Assembly (NCBI GenBank): GCA_050288085.1
Contig: JBNKDD010000211.1
Span: forward strand, 1 to 9,840
Direction of reading: 5' to 3'
Length of the DNA stretch: 9,840 nt
From: JBNKDD01 sp050288085
Lineage (GTDB): Bacteria; Chloroflexota; Anaerolineae; Aggregatilineales; UBA3940
A model generated the notes under the pieces. The model worked only from the letters and a program-made list of their open reading frames with translations. It did not search any database and was not told the DNA's origin. A program made the translations under genes and the position numbers. Below, one piece after another: positions 6,468 through 9,840 of the stretch; position 1 is the first letter of the stretch, and the number at the start of each line of letters is the position of its first letter.

Positions 6468-7325
6468 ATGGTCGATAGTAAAAAGATCAGGATAGCCATT
6501 GTCATCGTGGCCCTGGCCCTAATTCTTTATCTGGTTTCCACCCCGATACGAAGAGCAATCATGGCTGATATCTATACCATACGTGGCGATAGGTATTTAG
6601 AGGCAAAGGATTACAACCGGGCGATTTCTTATTACAACCGTTCCATTAAACGTAACCAGTCTTATCGAGCATATTTTAATCGTGGTCGTTCATACTACGA
6701 GACTCATGTACTCGATGCAGCCCTCAATGACTACACAGCTGCTATTCAGATAGACCCTAATTTACCCTATGCCTATGCTGCACGTGCCAGCGCGTACATT
6801 GCTCTACAAAAATATGATCTGGCAATCCACGATCTAGAGATTGCTCTTGAGCGTGACCCCAATTATGTCGATACCTACAATGGTCTTGGTTCCGTTTATT
6901 TGTACCAGGAAGATTTCGAAACGGCGCTGTCATACTATGAACAAGGGCTTGCAATTGATGCCAGTTCCCCACAATTGTATAACAATCGGGGGGTATTGTA
7001 TCTAGAGCTTAGAGAACCGGCTTCTGCCTTAAGTGATTTCGAGCAGGCTATTCAGTTGAACCCTTCGTATGTTGAAGCCTACATTGGCAGAGCCGATGCC
7101 TATAGAGAACTTGGAGAATATCAACTCGCGCTTGAGGACATTAAGCGTGTATTCAACATGAGCCCCGAATTACCAGCCGCATACCTGAGTCGCGCTCGCT
7201 TATACGACGCTATGGGCGACACCCAAAGTGCATTGGATGATTATGTTACCTATCTTCAAGTAGCAAACCCGGATAAGAAAACCCGCGACGATGTACAGCA
7301 AAGGATTCTTGCACTTGAAGAATAA
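6468..7325 (+). CDS. Membrane-anchored tetratricopeptide-repeat protein
   Basis: A 285-residue protein with a short basic N-terminus, one hydrophobic segment (about residues 7-25, IRIAIVIVALALILYLVS) and then seven consecutive 34-residue TPR units from about residue 33 to 270. Examples are YFNRGRSYYETHVLDAALND and YNNRGVLYLELREPASALSD. TPR arrays form scaffolds that bind other proteins; no catalytic domain is seen. The chain probably faces outward from the membrane. ATG 6468 is preferred to the GTG at 6462 because GGAA at 6455-6458 is better spaced from it. It lies 48 bp after the DUF951 stop, in DNA poorer in GC than the operon before it. It looks like accessory cargo rather than an operon member, but could be co-transcribed. 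The partner is unknown. Confidence 0.88.
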   Translation: MVDSKKIRIAIVIVALALILYLVSTPIRRAIMADIYTIRGDRYLEAKDYNRAISYYNRSIKRNQSYRAYFNRGRSYYETHVLDAALNDYTAAIQIDPNLPYAYAARASAYIALQKYDLAIHDLEIALERDPNYVDTYNGLGSVYLYQEDFETALSYYEQGLAIDASSPQLYNNRGVLYLELREPASALSDFEQAIQLNPSYVEAYIGRADAYRELGEYQLALEDIKRVFNMSPELPAAYLSRARLYDAMGDTQSALDDYVTYLQVANPDKKTRDDVQQRILALEE

Positions 7326-7341
7326 CCTTTGACAGCCTTAT

Positions 7342-7364
7342 TGGCTGCCGGGTGATGATCCCCC
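7342..7364 (+). repeat. DUF951 fragment 1 (copy of 6329-6351)
   Basis: 22 of 23 bases match DUF951 positions 6329-6351, starting TGGCTGCCGGGTGATG. Weaker similarity, allowing one inserted base, may extend back to about 7331 (TGACAG against TGCCAG). It lies between the TPR and HEAT-like genes and stops exactly where fragment 2 takes up in DUF951 coordinates. It is a remnant, not a gene. Confidence 0.85.
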
Positions 7365-7405
7365 TGGATTGGGTAGCAATAAGCAATTGAGGATTAACTA
7401 CGGAA

Positions 7406-8296
7406 ATGGTTTACAACTTCGCAAATGAGGTTGACGATATAAAGGATCGCTATCTTCTTCACCTTTTCGGCAACGACCTCTTTCATGACGGCTACATTTT
7501 TGAGACCACATTTTTGAACGATGTGAGAGATGTGCAACTGGTGATTTCATGCGAGCGAGATTGGGCGGTTGAACATGATGTGGTAGGCGGCATCCCGCCG
7601 GGCAAAAAGGTTCCTGACGATCGGTTTGATGATAGATTCCGCTACATTCTTATCTTCAAAGACTGCCAGTACTTTGTCCGTGAAGCCTTAAGTTTTCCGA
7701 TAGAGTATCTGAACGGGCGATTTAAAGACTCCGCCCGGCTTGCCATAGTCAAAAGCCAATCTCAAAACAGACGGAAATATCACCACCTCCGCATTCAAAC
7801 CCACAATGGGTATCTGGATCTCATCTTCTCTGGTTTCTCAGCCAGCAAGTTAGCAGGAGAGATCAAACTACCTCATCGCGTTGAACGAATCCGCTCCTTT
7901 GCTGCCGCCATCGAGAAATATAAGGGTATGGAGATCGAAGAAGTACGAAAAATCGCTAGGACAGGAGAAGATTTTTACCGGGGGCTGGCACTGCAATATC
8001 TCTGCCATATCAACGATCCAGCCATCATTGACTTATCTATCGCCAATGTACAAATTGATGATGCTTATTTTCGTGAGGGGGCAATTGCCGCCATCTATGC
8101 ATTGGGCAAATATGGGAACATGGAAGTTATCCCTCATCTGATGAGATCATTTGATCGCGAAATATACCCATCTCATCTGCCAATAGCCCGGCGGCATGTT
8201 GAAGATGCAATTGAAATGATACTGCATCGCTTGGCTCCTCCGAAGCAAGTTGGAGCGCCGCATCCGGTTGATCCGGCAGGGGGACGAGTTGTTTAA
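7406..8296 (+). CDS. HEAT-like repeat protein of unknown function, with a foreign C-terminus
   Basis: A 296-residue, probably cytoplasmic protein. Residues 1-165 (FANEVDDIKDRYLLHLFGND; FRYILIFKDCQYFVREAL) match no family I recognise. Residues about 185-280 look like HEAT-type helical repeats (FYRGLALQYLCHINDPAIID; YFREGAIAAIYALGKYGNME), usually a protein-binding scaffold. ATG 7406 is chosen by reading frame; the ribosome site is poor (CGGAA directly before the ATG, GAGG 14 nt away). The last ~18 codons (from PKQVGAPHPVDPAGG) are the DUF951 tail repeat read out of frame, so the natural C-terminus has been replaced at about 8240. The protein may still fold, since the repeats end earlier. The segment 7365-8240 seems inserted between two halves of a DUF951 tail copy. 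Confidence 0.8.
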   Translation: MVYNFANEVDDIKDRYLLHLFGNDLFHDGYIFETTFLNDVRDVQLVISCERDWAVEHDVVGGIPPGKKVPDDRFDDRFRYILIFKDCQYFVREALSFPIEYLNGRFKDSARLAIVKSQSQNRRKYHHLRIQTHNGYLDLIFSGFSASKLAGEIKLPHRVERIRSFAAAIEKYKGMEIEEVRKIARTGEDFYRGLALQYLCHINDPAIIDLSIANVQIDDAYFREGAIAAIYALGKYGNMEVIPHLMRSFDREIYPSHLPIARRHVEDAIEMILHRLAPPKQVGAPHPVDPAGGRVV

Positions 8297-8310
8297 ATCG
8301 CAATTGTAAC
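8241..8310 (+). repeat. DUF951 fragment 2 (copy of 6351-6420, to the stop codon)
   Basis: This 70-bp stretch matches the last part of DUF951 with 11 mismatches; 8244-8277 is identical to 6354-6387. In the DUF951 frame it still reads SKLERRIRLIRQGDELFKSQ and ends at TAA (8307-8309), so the frame has been kept. The HEAT-like gene reads it in a different frame. It has no start of its own and represents a displaced 3' end of DUF951. Confidence 0.88.
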
Positions 8311-8372
8311 ACTCCATTTAAGGATGTAAAATGTTTTAGCCCATTTGTATGTGATATATGGTAGTATAAAAA

Positions 8373-9215
8373 ATGGAAGATGATAGTAATATACCCAAAT
8401 CGCTGAGTGACAAGGAACTCTTAAAACGGATATTGGAACAAGGGAAAGCCAAGCGTGACTTAGGTGCCGATCTGATGCAGCAAGGAACATGGGAAGCAGA
8501 TGTAGCACGTGCAGGCTTGCTGGCTGTTCAATATCAGGCAACTGGACAACATCCTTCGCCAATGACAAACCTTCTTTCTCAACTCTGCACTGCTCAAGAG
8601 GAACAATTAACCAATTTGAAACTGTGGACCGCAGGAACAGCCGTAAATTCAACCGCATATGTAAGCGCAGTGACTACAGATCTGACTCTCCCTGAGCCTC
8701 GCTACTACCAATTTACATATCCAGAACAACGTCAAGAAGTTATGGATTGTTTTGAGACTCTGATTGAACGGCATGGCAAAGTAGAAGAGGTGCTTCATCT
8801 TATGGAAAAGGTGAAACTTGGTAAAACTGAACACGGTCAGAATGCCATTCGACAGTTCAAATCAGCATGGGCCGAACATAAGAAAGGCCCCTCAACTCCT
8901 ACCGCTTCACTGATTCCTTTGAGGGAGGCTGTCGATATTACAGTTGATCAAGTCTTTCAGAGACGGCCTATTCATGAAAAGGGGAGAACACCACAACGAG
9001 AACGCATCATTAAAATAGGCCAGCATCTTGCCGCCCCTCAAACAAGCCCGGAGGTTTTTACAAGGTTGCAAAAGAAATGGGGTGACCTTAAAGATGATTT
9101 TTCGGAATCAAAGGACAAGGATATTGATCGTCAAACAGTACATCATTTAATGCTACAAGGAACGCTTTTCCTGATTGAATTCTTGAGTGCAGTAGATGTA
9201 AATAAACTTCGATGA
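8373..9215 (+). CDS. Unrecognised 280-residue protein, probably cargo
   Basis: The translation starts MEDDSNIPKSLSDKELLKRI. It is soluble-looking and mostly helical; no catalytic motif is obvious. The C-terminal ~100 residues have a distinctive pattern, LREAVDITVDQVFQRRPIHE, then a stretch ending FLIEFLSAVDVNKLR, which looks like a conserved helical domain I cannot name with confidence. No clear ribosome site precedes ATG 8373; the 60 bp before it are AT-rich (GTAGTATAAA at 8361-8370) and could hold a promoter very close to the start. It begins 63 bp after DUF951 fragment 2 and is followed 55 bp later by a small membrane protein gene, so the two may form a pair. Coding is supported by length, sensible composition and position. 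Confidence 0.75.
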   Translation: MEDDSNIPKSLSDKELLKRILEQGKAKRDLGADLMQQGTWEADVARAGLLAVQYQATGQHPSPMTNLLSQLCTAQEEQLTNLKLWTAGTAVNSTAYVSAVTTDLTLPEPRYYQFTYPEQRQEVMDCFETLIERHGKVEEVLHLMEKVKLGKTEHGQNAIRQFKSAWAEHKKGPSTPTASLIPLREAVDITVDQVFQRRPIHEKGRTPQRERIIKIGQHLAAPQTSPEVFTRLQKKWGDLKDDFSESKDKDIDRQTVHHLMLQGTLFLIEFLSAVDVNKLR

Positions 9216-9270
9216 AGTATGCATCGTTTAAACTCAATCTACATTTCAATTAATTTGGTAGGGAGATCTT

Positions 9271-9729
9271 ATGGGCAACCTTGATTTGGCCGATATTGCA
9301 ACCATAGCTGAAGCCATATTCGTCATCATATCGGTGATCTTTATTGCAGTTCAAACGTGGCAAACCAAGAGGTTGGCCAAAACTGCAAACACTCAATCCC
9401 TAGTAGAGATTTCAGCGCCATTTAATCTTCAATTGATTCAAGATCGAGAAATGGCTGAATTCTGGGTCAAGGGGGCTGAGTTAGAGGCCGATATGGATGA
9501 AGTAGACCGCTATCGTTACCGCAGCCTATTAGTATGGTGGTTGATCCTGCATGAGAATATTTACTATCAACGGAAACAAAGACTGCTTGATGACAAAACG
9601 TATGCTCCTTGGAAAGCAGATCTGGAGCAGTTTGTCATTGAACATCACTTGGAAACCCGTTGGGGAAAAATGAGAAAGAACTTTCAGGTAGAGTTTGCAG
9701 ATCAAGTTCAGATGATTATTGATAAATAA
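9271..9729 (+). CDS. Small single-span membrane protein of a widespread uncharacterised type
   Basis: A 152-residue protein with an N-terminal membrane segment (about residues 8-28, DIATIAEAIFVIISVIFIAV) followed by QTWQTKRLAKTANTQSLVE and a cytoplasmic helical part. The pattern of a membrane helix, a Q...A.TANTQ stretch, a conserved ENIYYQRKQRLLDD motif (about 95-108) and a W later on resembles a common hypothetical protein in many bacteria, whose function is not known. GGGAG (9261-9265) lies 5 nt before ATG 9271, a good start. It follows the 280-residue gene closely and ends at 9729, 111 bp before the window edge. Confidence 0.8.
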   Translation: MGNLDLADIATIAEAIFVIISVIFIAVQTWQTKRLAKTANTQSLVEISAPFNLQLIQDREMAEFWVKGAELEADMDEVDRYRYRSLLVWWLILHENIYYQRKQRLLDDKTYAPWKADLEQFVIEHHLETRWGKMRKNFQVEFADQVQMIIDK

Positions 9730-9840
9730 GAACAACTTATTTGGTTAGAATCTCCAAACCCGCGGGATCAGAGTGACCGTTCCAAAAATGGGGACAAAAT
9801 AGGATAAGATCTGTCAAAAAGTGAAGGACGGATCAAGATG
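9730..9840 (+). other. Right-edge region, possible start of another gene
   Basis: The last 111 bp hold no complete gene. An AAGGA (9824-9828) lies 9 nt before an ATG at 9838-9840, and TAGGAT/TAAGAT sequences just upstream could be a -10. A new gene, perhaps in another mobile element, may begin at the edge, but only its start codon would be inside the window. CCCGCGGG near 9770 is an isolated palindrome. Confidence 0.3.

Noticed and set aside
7332..7348. CAGCC-TTATT-GGCTG hairpin after the TPR gene as a terminator
   Set aside because: The stem is only 5 bp and is followed by a GC-rich sequence, not a T tract; part of it belongs to the DUF951 fragment.
9213..9240. Possible third DUF951 tail trace (TCGTTTAAAC near 9224 resembles TCGTTTAAGC at 6398)
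   Set aside because: Only about eight consecutive bases match and the flanks do not align, so chance is likely.

Overview
The window looks like chromosomal DNA from a bacterium, most plausibly a member of the Chloroflexota (Anaerolineae-like). The grounds are the combination of a DUF951 zinc-ribbon-like protein, a SpoU/TrmH-type RNA methyltransferase, a DUF418/YeiB membrane protein and a Xer-like tyrosine recombinase. That assignment is inference; there is no rRNA or tRNA here to confirm it.

Left part (1-3720). A SAM-dependent methyltransferase on the minus strand runs off the left edge. A divergent DUF1684 gene on the plus strand is broken by one extra T in a T6 run. It converges, across a hairpin that can terminate both strands, with a DUF418 membrane protein gene on the minus strand. 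A complete 1258-bp IS3-family element (2459-3716) has inserted 31 bp upstream of the DUF418 start codon. It has 25-bp imperfect terminal repeats, a GTAC target duplication, orfA, orfB and a classic A-AAA-AAG frameshift site. It cut the DUF418 gene off from its original upstream region.

Middle part (3721-6420). A 338-bp intergenic region with two short dyads and an extended -10 promoter precedes a tightly overlapping, GC-rich plus-strand operon: tyrosine recombinase, then SpoU methyltransferase fused to a MarR-like winged helix, then DUF951. The junctions are TAATG and an 11-nt overlap, so the three genes are probably translated together.

Right part (6421-9840). Base composition drops visibly right after the DUF951 stop codon. 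What follows looks like accessory cargo: a membrane-anchored seven-TPR protein, a HEAT-like protein, an unrecognised 280-aa protein and a 152-aa single-span membrane protein.

The main discovery is that pieces of the DUF951 3' end reappear in this cargo. One piece (7342-7364) lies just before the HEAT-like gene, and the adjoining piece (about 8241-8310) forms the end of that gene and runs to a stop codon. The two pieces abut in DUF951 coordinates, so the HEAT-like segment appears to sit inside a second copy of the DUF951 tail. This resembles repeated insertion of cargo into the 3' end of a conserved gene, with a tyrosine recombinase encoded in the same operon as the target gene. Whether that recombinase is responsible is a hypothesis.
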